Assembly: GCA_024220505.1 (NCBI GenBank)
Contig: JAKZZE010000008.1
Span: forward strand, 806,001 to 870,000
DNA from: Rhizopus arrhizus
Lineage: Eukaryota; Mucoromycota; Mucoromycetes; Mucorales; Rhizopodaceae
Direction: 5' to 3'
DNA length: 64,000 bases
Shown here: positions 1 to 14,022 of the stretch, piece after piece
Numbering within the stretch: position 1 is the stretch's first letter
How the letters are laid out: each line of letters begins with the position of its first letter
Made by a program: the position numbers and the translations under genes
Notes under the pieces: model-generated
Databases searched by the model: none
What the model saw: the letters and a program-made list of their open reading frames with translations, nothing else
What the model was told of the DNA's origin: nothing

Positions 1-2190
1 TCATATTCCATATAGCTTATGGCATACCAAATATCTTTTGATTTAGAGGAAAACGCAACACAAGAATTTTTATCAAAAGTGTCTAGTGGTTTACCTAGCG
101 AACCTACTGTGGAAGAACCAAAAGAGGATGCCATGGAAGTGGAGCAGGTAAGAACAAAAATAAGAGAAGATTTACATGGTGGACATGGTATATTAATTTA
201 TAGAGCAAATGTTTAGCCACAGAATGATACACCTTTCAAAAAAATCAAATCTATCTTATCTGGTCAAGAATCAATTCGTCTTCACCTCGAATTCTTATAC
301 AGAAACAATCATACAGATTTACTCATTTTGAAAAATACAAAAAGTGCTTTAGAATCAAGAAACTCTGCTTATCACTCAGCCGTAACATTTGCTAATGCGT
401 TTATGCAAGCAGGTACAACTAGTGATGAGTTTTTGCGTCAAAATCTCGATTGGTTATCAAGAGCAACCAACTGGTCTAAGTTTAGTGCTACTGCTGCTCT
501 CGGCGTCATTCACAAGGGCCAATTAGCCGAATCCATGAAATTATTGGCTCCTTATTTACCTACACATGGTTCATCCAATAACAGCCCTTATTCTGAAGGC
601 GGTTCATTATACGCCCTTGGTCTTATCAATGCCAATCACGGAGCTAGTGTATTGGACTATTTAACAAAGGAACTAAAAGAGACCTCAGACGAAGTGATCC
701 AGCATGGCGCCTCTCTTGGGCTTGGTGTTGCGGGCATGGCCACTGCAAATGAAGGCGTCTATGACGACTTAAAGAACATCTTGTTTGGTGACAATGCAGT
801 GGCTGGAGAAGCATCTGGATTGGCTATGGGCTTAGTGATGCTCGGCACAGCGAATGAACAAGCTTTGGAAGAGATGCTTCAGTATGCTCATGAGACTCAG
901 CACGAAAAAATCATTCGTGGATTGGCTGTTGGCATGTCGTTTATCATGTATGGCAAAGAAGAACAAGCTGATAATTTGATCGACAAGCTACTTGAAGACA
1001 AGGATTCTGTGCTTAGATATGGTGGTATCTATACAATCGCCATGGCTTACAACGGCACTGGAAATAACAAGGCCATCCGTCGTTTACTTCATGTGGCTGT
1101 CAGTGATGTGAATGATGATGTACGCCGTGCCGCTGTCACCTCACTTGGCTTTGTATTACTTCGAAACCCAAAGCAAGTACCTCGCATTGTACAATTGTTG
1201 GCCGAGAGTTACAACCCTCATGTCCGATATGGTGCCACACTTGCCTTGGGTATTTCTTGTGCAGGTACTGGTTACTTGGATGCCCTCGAACTCTTGGAGC
1301 CTATGACAAAAGATCCTGTTGACTTTGTCCGTCAAGGGGCCTTTATCTCACAAGCCATGATTTTGATTCAACAAACAGAAAATACAAATCCCAAAGTAGC
1401 TAATATCCGCAAGCTTTATGAAAAGATCATTTCTGATAAGCACGAGGACCCTATGGCTAAATTTGGTGCTGTTCTTGCACAAGGTATCATCGATGCTGGT
1501 GGAAGAAATGTGACAATCTCACTCTTGTCAAGAACGGGCCATTCTAATATGTCAGCCATCGTCGGTATGGCCGTCTTTACACAATTCTGGTACTGGTATC
1601 CTTTGACACACATGCTCAGTTTGTCCTTTACTCCCACTGCCATCATTGGTCTCAACAAGAATTTGGAAACCCCGCGATTTGAATTTATGTCTAATGTCAA
1701 ACCTTCCTTGTTTGCTTATCCACCTGCGCTGAAGCCCCCTTCAGCTACTGTTATTGAAAAGGTTGCTACGGCTGTCTTGTCAACGACAGCCAAGGCTAAA
1801 GCTCGTGCAAAGAAAGTTGAAAAGGAAAAAGGTGAAAGCATGGATATTGACAAAGAAGAGCAGCATAAGGATGAGGAGATGAAAGATGATGTGAGTGAAA
1901 AGAAGGAAGAGCGTAAAAAGAAGAAGAAGGAAGAGAATTTTGAAATTCTTGAAAACATGGCTCGCGTTGTGCCTGCTCAACTAAAATACATTACGTTCAA
2001 AGATGATTCCCGTTATAATCCCGTTAAATCTGCAAGCAGTGGTGGTATTATCATGCTGATTGACAAGCAACCAGAGAGAGAAGAAGATTTACTCCAGCCT
2101 CGCGTACCTTCAGCGGATGTAGTCGCACAATCAGCAGCACAAGAAGAGGCCGAACCTTTTGAACCTTTTGAATATCCCTTTGAAGGTTAA
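1..2190 (+). CDS. RPN2: 26S proteasome regulatory subunit RPN2 (PSMD1), 5' end outside window
   Basis: Rpn2 is the large scaffold subunit of the proteasome 19S base; its toroid of PC repeats binds Rpn1, Rpn13 and the ATPase ring. Visible exons are 16-147 and 217-2190, joined in phase 0 across an intron 148-216. Bases 1-15 contain an in-frame TAG and end in AG, so they are the end of an upstream intron. Family hallmarks are the stretch [19 protein letters not shown] just after the intron, the run [19 protein letters not shown], and repeated GAxLGLG-type PC helices over about 450 residues. A lysine/glutamate-rich linker (about 1800-1950) precedes a C-terminal beta domain ending in an acidic tail. 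About 250 N-terminal residues lie upstream. It converges on the TFIIA-gamma gene. Identity is near certain. Confidence 0.95.
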
Positions 2191-2922
2191 AGATAATAAA
2201 AAATGTTGTTTTCTGTTTTGTAGAGAAATATAATACCTACTGAAATACATTTTACAACTGCTGTGGTCTTAATTCATTTTGTTTATATAACTAACAATAT
2301 AGTGTATTAAAAGAAAATAATCAATAAAGCATTGACCAGATAAACTATTCACGACGCATTTTTTTTTTGTAATGTTACAATAAAGTTGCATATGTATCCA
2401 TGTTTAATTTTAACTTTACGACAAAGATAATGTGTCTGAATCATTCTTAAAACATGAAGAGGAAAGAGAACTCAATGAAGGTCTTGGGATAACCAACTTG
2501 GATTTGAAGCGAGAGGTGGAATTCTAGATACTTTGTAAAAAATTAAAGCATGTAACGTATGCTTAAAAAGATTCAAACTTGAAGTGCAACATTAGTTTCT
2601 TAATAAGAATGAGACAGAGATCAATGTATGCGTAGAAGAAGAATAATCGAAAGAGACATCTGGGCTCTCTTCAAAAGTGTAGATGGGGAACAAGTACGAA
2701 AATTGAAAGAACAAGATCCAGTTGTTATCTATTGACCTTTCTTTCGACCTGCTGTGATAAGTAAAAAAAAAAAAAGGTCGATTGGGAAAAGTAAAAGCAA
2801 GTAGATGAAGACAATTCATTGATAAAGTAAATAGTTTAGTATTATAAAATAGAAGAGGGCGATATTCATTATGTATCTTTGTTTATTTGCTATATTATCT
2901 ACATTGTTGTATAAAAAAAAAA
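2191..2922. other. Intergenic, convergent 3' ends of RPN2 and TFIIA-gamma
   Basis: This is the 3' flank of both neighbours and holds no convincing gene. Around 2430-2525 one frame reads as a short hydrophilic coding-like stretch ending in a stop, and around 2630-2740 another does the same in a different frame. Neither has a start, splice sites or a family motif that I recognise. They may be remnants of a lost gene. The rest is A/T-rich UTR-like sequence. Confidence 0.5.
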
Positions 2923-3396
2923 CTATTGTTCTCCAGGACGCTTGACATTACAAGCAACAATTTTTATTTTGTCAGCTGAAACAAGTTCTTGATCGAATTT
3001 AAAGTTTGGGTTTTCAACAATAAAAGTCCATACTTCATCACAAAACCGATATGTGTGTAGATGGCCCTAAATAATAATAAAAAAAAGCATCATCAAAATC
3101 ACATGCAGGAAAAACCAATGGAAATCTCTCTCTCTCTTTTTTACTTTAATGGTTGCTTTATTTTTAACAATTTGTGAAAGCGCTTCAGAAATACTTCTAT
3201 CAAATGTCATCAACACACGCATGGCTAATTGAGGATTAATATGTCCACTTTGAATCAATTCATCCAAAGAATCAGTCAAAGCCATGCCGATGCTAAAAAA
3301 GATTGACATCAACCTTTTTCAGTTTTTGCACATCCATTTGTATAAATCTTACCTTGAACGACGATAAAGTTCATAAAAGGGGGTGCTGGACATCAT
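2923..3396 (-). CDS. TOA2: Transcription initiation factor IIA small (gamma) subunit
   Basis: TFIIA-gamma pairs with the alpha/beta subunit and stabilises TBP on the TATA box. Exons on the minus strand are 3396-3353, 3292-3145 and 3066-2923, giving 111 residues, close to the usual 109-122. The N-terminal four-helix-bundle half is recognised by [20 protein letters not shown] followed by [15 protein letters not shown]. The beta-barrel half is recognised by [16 protein letters not shown] and the end [11 protein letters not shown]. Two adjacent ATGs open the frame (3396 and 3393). A TATAAATA box lies about 70 bp upstream. The gene is divergent from RSP5 across a 467-bp spacer. Splice phases are 2 then 0 and all sites are GT..AG. 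Confidence 0.94.
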
Positions 3397-3802
3397 TTAA
3401 TTAAAAAGAGTGAGAAAAGACGAATGAATACGTATTCTTCCGAGAACAAAAAGGTTGTGCTCTCTCTATTTATACGGATGGCTTGGCATGACCCATAGGC
3501 CAATCAAATGGCGGTATGGAATGACGTATCAAGAAATAAGAAACAACTCGAACGAATCCTTCAATTGAATGATAAAAAAGAGTACATTCAATCAAATGAG
3601 TTGAACACTAAAGATGCCGTCGCTTTAAAGTAAAAGAGATCAGGAGTAGATAAAAATAGCATGTTTAATTGCATGAGTAACGGAAGTTAATATACGATTT
3701 CCTTATTTGTTAAGAAAACGAGGTGTGTGTGTATCAAGTTCAATTTTCAAAAGAGGGAACAGAAAAAAAAAAAAGAGCTCAGGATGTTAGGGGATATTTT
3801 TT

Positions 3803-3834
<32 letters not shown>

Positions 3835-3863
3835 CTCTTTTTTTTAATAAACAAAAAAACAAA
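3397..3863. other. Shared divergent promoter region TFIIA-gamma / RSP5
   Basis: A 467-bp spacer between two divergent starts. It holds a TATA box for the minus gene. On the RSP5 side a pure T tract of 30 nt (3805-3834) ends 29 nt before the RSP5 ATG. No other gene is seen. Confidence 0.6.
3467..3474 (-). promoter_or_regulatory. TATA box of TFIIA-gamma gene
   Basis: TATAAATA on the minus strand, about 70 bp before the start at 3396. It sits in the 467-bp spacer shared with RSP5, which reads the other way and has no comparable TATA. Confidence 0.55.
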
Positions 3864-6407
<2,544 letters not shown>

Positions 6408-6579
6408 AAAAAGAAAAAAGAAAAAAAAAATGCAATTCATCTTTTTTGTATACACATTTTTTTTTATCAATATTTATTATTATTATTCATTAAAAATATA
6501 CATTAAAGTGTAACACAAACAGGCTACATCTTTCAAGTGGGAAAAAGAAAGGGGGGAATGGTTCATGATACAGTGTTCT

Positions 6580-8098
6580 CTAACAGCATCCAAAGTCCCA
6601 AACGTGGATATCACCTTGATCATCTGCACTGATCACTTTGGTATCGCTCAATCCAACTGCTGTTACAGGTGCTGTGCTTGGTTGAAGTGAGTACATGGGC
6701 AAGCCATTCTGACTGTCCCATAACTTGAGTGAGCCATCAAGAGAGCCAGAGATGAGACGTAACTTGTCATAAGCCAAGGCACCGACGCCTTGAATGTGAC
6801 CAAACAAGGTCTGTAGGCACTGACCGGTCTTGATGGACCAAACCTTGATGGTGTGATCAAGTGAACCAGAGATCAAGACATCCTCACGCTTGTCAGAAAA
6901 GGTATGCAAAAAGTTAGACATACTGGGTATCGCCGTCAAGACAGGAGCCATGTGTCCCTCAAAGGTCCGCAGACAGAGACGTTTGTCAAGATCCCAAAGA
7001 CGGATCGTGCTGTCCTGAGAAGAAGAGACGAGCTGGGTGGATTGATAGATTTGGACATGTTGGACTGCTTGCGTGTGTCCGGTGAGCGTGAAGCATTCGC
7101 CCGTTTGAAAGTTCCAAACCTTGATGGTCGCATCGGCCGATCCGCTGGCCAGTAGACGGCAGTTGAAGTGGAGATGAACCACGCCCTCGGTGTGACCCTC
7201 GAGGGTACGGATGCACTGACCTGTGTGATAATTCCAGATACGAAGAGTGTGATCCATCGAGCCCGTCACGAGTTTTGTATCATCAAATTGAAGGGTCTGA
7301 ATCGGTCGTGAGTGGCCCTTGAGCTTTCGAAGGACCTCGCCGGTCTCTAGGTTCCACACGGTCACCGTCTTGTCGATCGAGCCTGTCATCAGCAGGTTGT
7401 GAGGTTCGGACAGCTGCAGACAACTGATCGCAGCCTCGTGCTGTCTTTTTAAGGTATAGTGCTTGGCTGTATTTCGACGCCAGTGTCTTTCGACCACCAG
7501 CCGCTCACTGTAGACCTCCTTCCAGGGCCTCCTTCGCTTATGACTCTCGCTGACCGTCGTTTCCTGTCTGGGTCGTTTTCGAGCCGGTGGCAAGAGAGGA
7601 AGACCCCAGCCGCATCGTGTGCATTTTTTGTTAATGTGCTGCTCACAAAGACGATGCCAGAGTGTGTCATCATCCGCAATGCGTCTCCAGCGACGGTTGA
7701 CTTGAGCTGCTGCACATAGTGAACTGGCGTCAAGGTACCGAAAGATCTGGACAGTGATCTCTCTTGGAAAGACCAGACTGAAATCGGCACTGAGGAGAGG
7801 TGTGACGGCCGTGGAAAGAAAGGAAAGTTGAGGTGTACAAGCATTCGACAGGATACCTTTGAGGATCAGCAGACGAGAAGAAGATGAGGCTTGTTTGAAT
7901 AAATTCCATGCGGTATTGATACAATGTTGTTCTTCAGTCGATAGTTGTTCTAAATCCTAATGGTAGTAATGTTAGTTGAGTGATCTTAAGGATTGTAATA
8001 AAAACCTTTTGTAGTTTTATCGTGTTAAAATCATCTTTATTTCTTGTTTGAATTAATTCAGGTGTATGTCTATAGCAATAAGTTGTATTACAGTTCAT
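6580..8098 (-). CDS. sconB: F-box/WD40 protein, Met30/SconB type sulfur regulator
   Basis: Met30/SconB is the substrate receptor of an SCF ubiquitin ligase that controls the sulfur-assimilation activator. Exons on the minus strand are 8098-8006 and 7956-6580, joined in phase 0, giving 489 residues. The N terminus carries the family element CYRHTPELIQ. The F-box reads FPREITVQIFRYLDASSLCA, and the stretch RRWRRIADDDTLWHRLCEQH plus CTRCGWGLP is characteristic of this family rather than Cdc4. Seven WD40 repeats follow, each with a GH..GxxD..I+xWd pattern. The frame is open well upstream of the first internal Met-like codon, so the start was placed in the short first exon. The donor is gttttt, weaker than its neighbours. 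It is divergent from the TBC gene. Confidence 0.9.
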
Positions 8099-8336
8099 GT
8101 AAAAAGTAAGGTATACAAAAAGAAGAAGAAAGGAAAGATGTAGAGTGAAGATAAAGTAATTGGAAATGCAATAAGAAAACGTTAGAATGGCGCAAATCTG
8201 TCAAAGATAGACTATGAATTATTTGATTGGTTTATGATGTTGCCATTTTGAAAGTATCTGCTCACAATGGATGAAATTAAATGACCGATGACATTGATTG
8301 GTCGGACAGAAAATTCATCTTTTTTACACAAAATTT

Positions 8337-8381
<45 letters not shown>

Positions 8382-8559
8382 CGGAAATAGAAATTAAGGG
8401 AGTTTATTGATTTCAAATGGGAATCCCTCATTGAATTCCTTTTTTAGTCAATTTATCATGGATTGAAGTTAATTCCGGAAATAATTCACACTGCACACAT
8501 ATTCAAAACATTAGGAGTAAAGTGATCATTTCTTTTACTTTCTTTTTTTTTTTCTTCTA
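8099..8559. other. Shared divergent promoter region MET30 / TBC gene, with 43-nt poly-T
   Basis: A 461-bp spacer between divergent starts. It contains an uninterrupted T run of 43 nt at 8339-8381 and a shorter T run just before the TBC-gene ATG. No additional gene or clear TATA was found. Confidence 0.6.
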
Positions 8560-10491
8560 ATGATATCGAGTGATTCAAAACAATATAAAACGAGACAACG
8601 TGCATCATCATTTAATCATTCAGTTACATATAAACCAAGACAAAGAAGACCAAGTTATCATGTTCTTTCGAAAAAGATCTCCACTCAAATAATAAATACA
8701 GACACTTATTCACTTGGACGTACATATTTTACAAATGATTCAAATTCTGAGGGAGAAGACGATATTGAAAATATTTCAGATTATTATTTATACAGAGACA
8801 CAACAGGTTAATTCATGGGACAGACCATTTTAAGAGAAAAAAAAAAATTCATCTTGATTCCATTAGATATTGATTCAAACATAGAGGATTCACACAGTAC
8901 AGATCTAAGGACATTCACTGAGGGATCAAAAATCACACTGGATTCAACAGAATCTTCTAATGACAGTAGAAAATCATTACCAAAATCAATTGAGGATCGT
9001 CCACCATCTCTCTATCCTCCTCGGCCAATACAACCCAGTCAGAATAAAAAGAGGTATGGAATTTATAAAAAGACGGTTGTCAGTGTATTCAATCGCTTTA
9101 CAGAGATCAATATGGATTCCTAAAAGGTTCACAGTGGATCACAGAAGAAAAATTTGAGGAGTTTGAAAGCTATTATGCGCCGATTGTAAAACGTAGGCAT
9201 GAAAAATGGAAACAGTTGTTAAAAGAGCATCATCAACAGTGGCCACCCAAGAGCAGTAAACGTAGGAGAATAATTTTTTTTTCATTTTTATCTTTATTCT
9301 AACTTTATTCAAGTCAAAAGATATATCAGAAAAGGCATTCCGCCCGAATTACGAGGACAGGTAATGATTAAAAATTAAGGTTCTCATGCCAACACGGATC
9401 TGTAGGCATGGTTACATTACAGCGGAGCGAAATCCAAACTGGAATCAAGTCGAGGTCTTTATGAAGAGCTCACAAAGACAGCCAACGAGTTGGGTTCCAA
9501 AAACGAAAACTTGGACATCATCGAACGTGATCTGCACCGAACATTTCCTGAAAACAGTCAGTTCAAGATCGATCCACCTCTTGAAAAAAAGGATGTGCCA
9601 ATGATCCAATCTCTCAAGCGGGTCTTGCTGGCCTTTTCTCTCTATTCACCCTCGATCGGATACTGCCAGTCCCTGAATTATATCGCGGGTATCTTGCTTC
9701 TCTTCATGAGTGAAGAAGAGGCCTTTTGGACTTTTGTGACACTGATCACTGAGATCTTGCCACCGAATATTTATGATGTGACGATGGAAGGAACGAATAT
9801 TGATCAGAATGTGTTGATGCATTTGATCTCGGAACGACATCCACTTGTGTGGAACAAGATGTCGCCCGGTCAGTCCTTTTGGGCTTGTGAGGAACAGCAA
9901 GAGGGTGGGATGCCGACTTGCTCTCTTGTGACAAGTCACTGGTTCCTGACGCTCTATATCAATATTTTGCCCATCGAATCCGTCTTGCGTGTGTGGGATT
10001 GTTTGTTTTAGTAAGTTTCGACAGGATCAAGTTCACATATCTCTTGTTTACTCAATATTCTCTGTAGTGAAGGGCAGACTGTGCTGTTTCGTGTGGCTTT
10101 GGGTATATTCAAGCTGAATGAGAGCAACATATTGGCTGTGGATGATCCGCTTGAAGTGTTTCAAGAAATTCAGGTAACAAGTCTAATTCTCAAGTATTTG
10201 TCGACTAAAGGATTATGTTTACAGAATATGCCAAAGAGAATGATTGACTGTCATCAACTGATCGAGAGTACCTATCAACAATACGCAGCAACAACACGCT
10301 TAAAAGATGAAGAGATCATCGATCGAAGAGAGCTATTTAAAGAAAGAAGAGATCAAAGACGTAGAAATATACCCGTTCAAAATGGCAGAAAATTAATTAA
10401 AAGAGGTACAGTGCGTGGCGCAATCATACACCGTGCAAAAGAAGCTCGGTGGTATTTAGAAAGAGCAAAAAGTGTCAAAAATAAACCTTGA
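8560..10491 (+). CDS. TBC-domain Rab GTPase-activating protein (GRTP1/TBC1D6-like)
   Basis: TBC proteins speed GTP hydrolysis by Rab GTPases in membrane traffic. Exons are 8560-8806, 8867-9053, 9104-9261, 9314-9360, 9406-10010, 10068-10173 and 10225-10491; all phases agree and give 538 residues. A low-complexity basic/serine-rich N terminus (about 1-150) precedes the TBC domain. The domain opens RYIRKGIPPELRGQAW, has the arginine-finger motif IERDLHRTFP and the glutamine-finger motif GYCQSLNYIAG, and ends near VLRVWDCLFYEG. The order and wording are closest to GRTP1/TBC1D6 among families I know. The tail is basic and probably helical. The second intron is only 50 nt. The Rab target cannot be read from sequence. 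Confidence 0.88.
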
Positions 10492-10563
10492 AGGGCTGCG
10501 GCCTTTATTTAAACTGCGACACTAAAAAATTCCATGGCTTTCCACACCCTTTGGGGTTGCCCT

Positions 10564-10572
10564 TATATAAAA
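10564..10572 (+). promoter_or_regulatory. TATA box of MBF1
   Basis: TATATAAAA about 75 bp before the MBF1 start, in the short spacer after the TBC gene. Confidence 0.55.
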
Positions 10573-10645
10573 AAGCAGATTGGATTTCCCTCTTTTTTTT
10601 TTTTCTTTTTTTTTTTTAATTTATTTATTGTAAATACAAATCAAT

Positions 10646-11139
10646 ATGTCTGGTAAAAATTTAAAAGAAAGTCTAAGGAATAGATGACTAACCTTTTCAA
10701 AGACTGGGATTCTGTCACTGTTCTTCGTAAACGTAACCCTGATAAGGCCAAGGTGGTTCGCTCCGATTCTGAAATTAACGCTGCCAGAAGAGCTGGTGCT
10801 GCTATTGCTACCGACAAGAAGTCTACTGTAACCAACTCAAGCCATGCCAATACAGATCACCGTCGTATTGCCAAGTTAGATCGTGAAAATGACGTTGCTC
10901 CTCCTCCCAAAGTAGATGTTTCTGTCGGCAAGGCCATTCAGCAAGGTCGTCAAGGAAAGGGTATCACACAAAAGGATTTAGCTCAACTGATCAACGAAAA
11001 GCCTCAAGTGGTGAATGAATACGAATCGGGTAAAGCCATTCCTAATCAAAACATTTTGGGTAAAATGGAACGTGCTCTTGGTATCAAGTTGAGAGGAAAG
11101 AACATTGGTGAACCATTGACCTTTGGCAAAAAGAAGTAG
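10646..11139 (+). CDS. MBF1: Multiprotein-bridging factor 1
   Basis: MBF1 bridges transcription activators to TBP; in yeast it also acts in frameshift suppression at stalled ribosomes. Exon 1 is only 7 nt (10646-10652: ATG TCT G), then an intron 10653-10702 and exon 2 10703-11139, giving 147 residues. The joined start reads MSDWDSVTVLRKRN, matching the family start. The middle has INAARRAGAAIATDKK. The C-terminal helix-turn-helix contains KGITQKDLAQLINEKPQVVN and the end IPNQNILGKMERALGIKLRG. The longer open frame through the intron would begin at a different Met and lose the conserved SDWD start, so the spliced form was chosen. It is preceded by a TATA box. Confidence 0.95.
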
Positions 11140-11723
11140 ACAAGAAAAAGAAAAAGAAGCTTTGTATTATATAAAATTTATTACTACACATTAAAGATGT
11201 TTAGTGTATATACACATTCAATGCGTTATTAAAAAAAGGGGAGTGTTGTGTGAGTTTGAGCATAAAGGAGTGAACAATGCCTAAAATTGAGCCATTATTC
11301 TTTGCTGCGCCGTGCATTGCATGCCATTCGTAGTAAACTTTATGCGGTAGTGAATAAAATGAGCAATTCAATCGATTGCCTAGTTTAGTAGCATTTTGCT
11401 TGAATGAAATTATGACATCATTTTGATTTTCACTCTTTAATTGTACCTATCCAACAGATAAAAGGGAGTCTTTAGTGCATCTTTGATTGTCCTGCTGAAT
11501 TATCACTGTTTATCATTAAAGTGTAAAACGACTGCGGTTAGAATGTGAAAATAATATTCTGAAATCAACCAATCATTAGACGGATGGATAATGTTGGATG
11601 CAAACTTTTATTTCATATTCCGACCTAATCTCACCAATCAAATGACTTTATGACTATTTTTTAAGCATAAGTTGACTTCTTTCCCGACATTTTTTATTTC
11701 ATTCTCTCTTTTGTGAATTAAAA
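11140..11723. other. Intergenic, promoter side of RPL19
   Basis: A 584-bp A/T-rich spacer between MBF1 and RPL19, both on the plus strand. No gene-like frame and no known element were seen. It should contain the MBF1 3' UTR and the RPL19 promoter. Confidence 0.5.
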
Positions 11724-12389
11724 ATGTAAGTAAAAATTTACCGGACACTGCCGGACAGATGAATAATTTTTTTTTTTTTTTTTTTTGTAAAGGGTTAGTT
11801 TGGTTGTTCAAAAACGTTTAGCTGCCTCTGTCCTCAAGTGTGGTCAACGCAAAATCTGGTTAGACCCCAATGAAGTCAATGAAATTTCCAATGCCAACTC
11901 TCGTAAGTTTGAAAATAAATAAAATACACTTTTTCTAATGTGTTTTTAGGTGCCAATATTCGTAAGCTCGTCAAGGATGGTTTGATTATCCGTAAACCTC
12001 AAATTGCTCAATCTCGCTTCCGTGTGCTTGAACGTGCCGCAGCCAAGCGTAATGGTCGTCATATGGGTTATGGTAAAAGAAAGGGTACTGCTGATGCCCG
12101 TATGTCCAGCCAAGTGATCTGGATGCGTCGTATGCGTGTCCTCCGTCGTCTTTTGGCCAAGTACAGAGAAGCTGGCAAGATCGACAAGCACTTGTATCAC
12201 CAACTTTATCTCAAGTCCAAGGGTAATGGTTTCAAGAACAAGCGTGTCTTGATGGAACACATTCACAAGGCTAAGGCCGAAAAGGTTCGTGCCAAGACTC
12301 TTGCTGAACAAGCTGATGTCCTCCGTGCAAAGAACAAGGCTCTTCGTGAGCGTCGTGCCAACAAGAAGGCTGAAAAGGTTGAGGCATAA
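11724..12389 (+). CDS. RPL19: 60S ribosomal protein L19 (eL19), start codon split by an intron
   Basis: eL19 is a large-subunit ribosomal protein with a long C-terminal helix. Exons are 11724-11725 (coding part only AT), 11793-11902 and 11950-12389, giving 183 residues. The only join that keeps the conserved frame places AT before gtaagt and G GTT AGT after aaag, so the ATG itself is split and the protein starts [20 protein letters not shown]. Other hallmarks are [47 protein letters not shown] and [20 protein letters not shown]. The first intron ends with a T tract. All splice sites are GT..AG. Codon choice is C-ending and strongly biased, as expected of a highly expressed gene. Confidence 0.93.
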
Positions 12390-12628
12390 ATCATTCTTAA
12401 TAAAAAATAATGAAAAATAATTCATGTCTTTTCCGCAGTAAGGTGCATACATTGCGGGGTATCGTTTTTTTTTTATTATTCTTTCCTATTAAATCATACG
12501 ATGTAAAAAAAAGGTGAATGTAAACCATTGAAAGAAATCTAGAATATCATTGGTTTAATTCGTAACTTGCTCCCTTCTTTCTCTCCCTTCTTCTTTTCGT
12601 CATTACATTTTGTCCTCTTCTTTTTACA

Positions 12629-13841
12629 ATGAAAACATGGAATTTGTTTGCTTCTACTCTAAAATATCGCTCAATGAACCCACCCATCCTCTTGCCTCCT
12701 CATCCCACTTTATCTTTTCGTCAGCATCACTCAACCCTACTCACCACACAACCCCCACGATTGCCTCTTTTTGATTTTTTCGCTCATCCCAAACAGGCAC
12801 CTTCCTATACCTTCCTTCACGGTGCCTCAGGATTTGCAAAGAAACCGAGTTACACAACTCCAGACACTAAAAAAAGGGATCACTATCTCAGTACACAGGT
12901 TGGAGAAGATGCGTATTTCATACGATCGGATGCATTGGGCGTCGCCGACGGCGTAGGTGGATGGTCTGGTGTGACAAGTAAGTGATATGATTTTCATAAA
13001 CAAGAACTTAATTGTCCCAGGCGCCAATGCTGCCTTGTATTCTAGAAAGCTAATGCATCATGCGTACTTGGAACTAGAAAAGTTTAAAATAAATGATTCT
13101 TATTTCCATCACACTGTGGATCCTGTGTCTATTTTACAAAAGAGTTATGAAGAAAGCATGTTGGAAGCAAAAAAGGAGGTAGATGACCGTCCACTATTTA
13201 GTTTGCATACATAACACACGATTTTAGGGCATCTTGGGTTCTTGTACAGCTTGTCTGGCTATCTTGTGTCAATCAGAATTAAAGATAGCTCATTTGGGTG
13301 ATTGTGGTATATCGATCATTCGACACCACGACTATGTCTTTCAAAGTGAAGAACAGCAGCATTCCTTCAATTTCCCTTTTCAACTCGGCTCACATTCACC
13401 TGATCAACCCAAAGATGCTCAAGTAAGAAACAGAAAATGAAAAAAAAAATTAGCTTAACCTCTCTCCCCCCCATCTTCCTTAGTCCTTTACGGTGCGAGT
13501 AGAAAAAGGTGATATTGTCATCATGGGTTCAGACGGCCTGTTTGACAATCTGTTTGATAAAGACATCCTATCCATCGTTCGCTCTCACGTCGTTCGACAA
13601 AGACATACGCTACCTTTTGAACCTCAAAAGATTTCAGATGAACTGGCAAGGAGAGCCAATAGGATCAGTCGATCGAAAATGAACGTGGACTGTCCCTTTC
13701 AAGAAAAAGCAATGGGTGAGGGTCTTTATTATCAAGTAAGATGGAAGGAAAAAAGATTGTATGGATCCTAACCTGTTTCTTTTTCAACAGGGCGGAAAGG
13801 CAGACGATATAAGTGTTATTGTTGCTGTTGTACAGGATTAA
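12629..13841 (+). CDS. PTC7: PP2C-type protein phosphatase, PTC7-like (mitochondrial)
   Basis: Ptc7-type PP2C phosphatases act in mitochondria (in yeast on coenzyme Q biosynthesis). Exons are 12629-12977, 13021-13178, 13228-13422, 13484-13735 and 13791-13841, giving 334 residues. The N terminus is rich in basic and hydroxylated residues with few acids, compatible with a mitochondrial presequence. Family motifs in order are GEDAYFIRSDALGVADGVGG (metal-binding Asp residues), GSCTACLAILCQ, LKIAHLGDCG, GDIVIMGSDGLFDNLFDKD and the last-exon motif GGKADDISVIVAVV, which carries the final metal-binding Asp. All catalytic aspartates appear intact. The short last exon (51 nt) is needed for that motif, which supports the splice model. 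Confidence 0.9.
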
Positions 13842-14022
13842 ATAAAAAAAAGATTTTTGGTGTGTATCGGAGTGTAAATTTGTCCGGGATGCGGAATGAC
13901 GGAAAATCGAGAGAGAGAATTAGAGAGGAAAATGGGTGTGTGTGGATGTGATCGCTTAGGAAGAAAAGGAAGCAGTAAACAGGAAATGCTTCATTTCCCT
14001 CCTTTTTAATTGATTATATAAT

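Noticed and set aside
10684..11139. MBF1 starting at the internal Met upstream of FKDWDS
   Set aside because: Loses the conserved MSDWD start that a normal 50-nt intron restores.
11946..12452. 168-residue minus-strand frame over RPL19
   Set aside because: Shadow of the strongly biased codons of RPL19 on the opposite strand.
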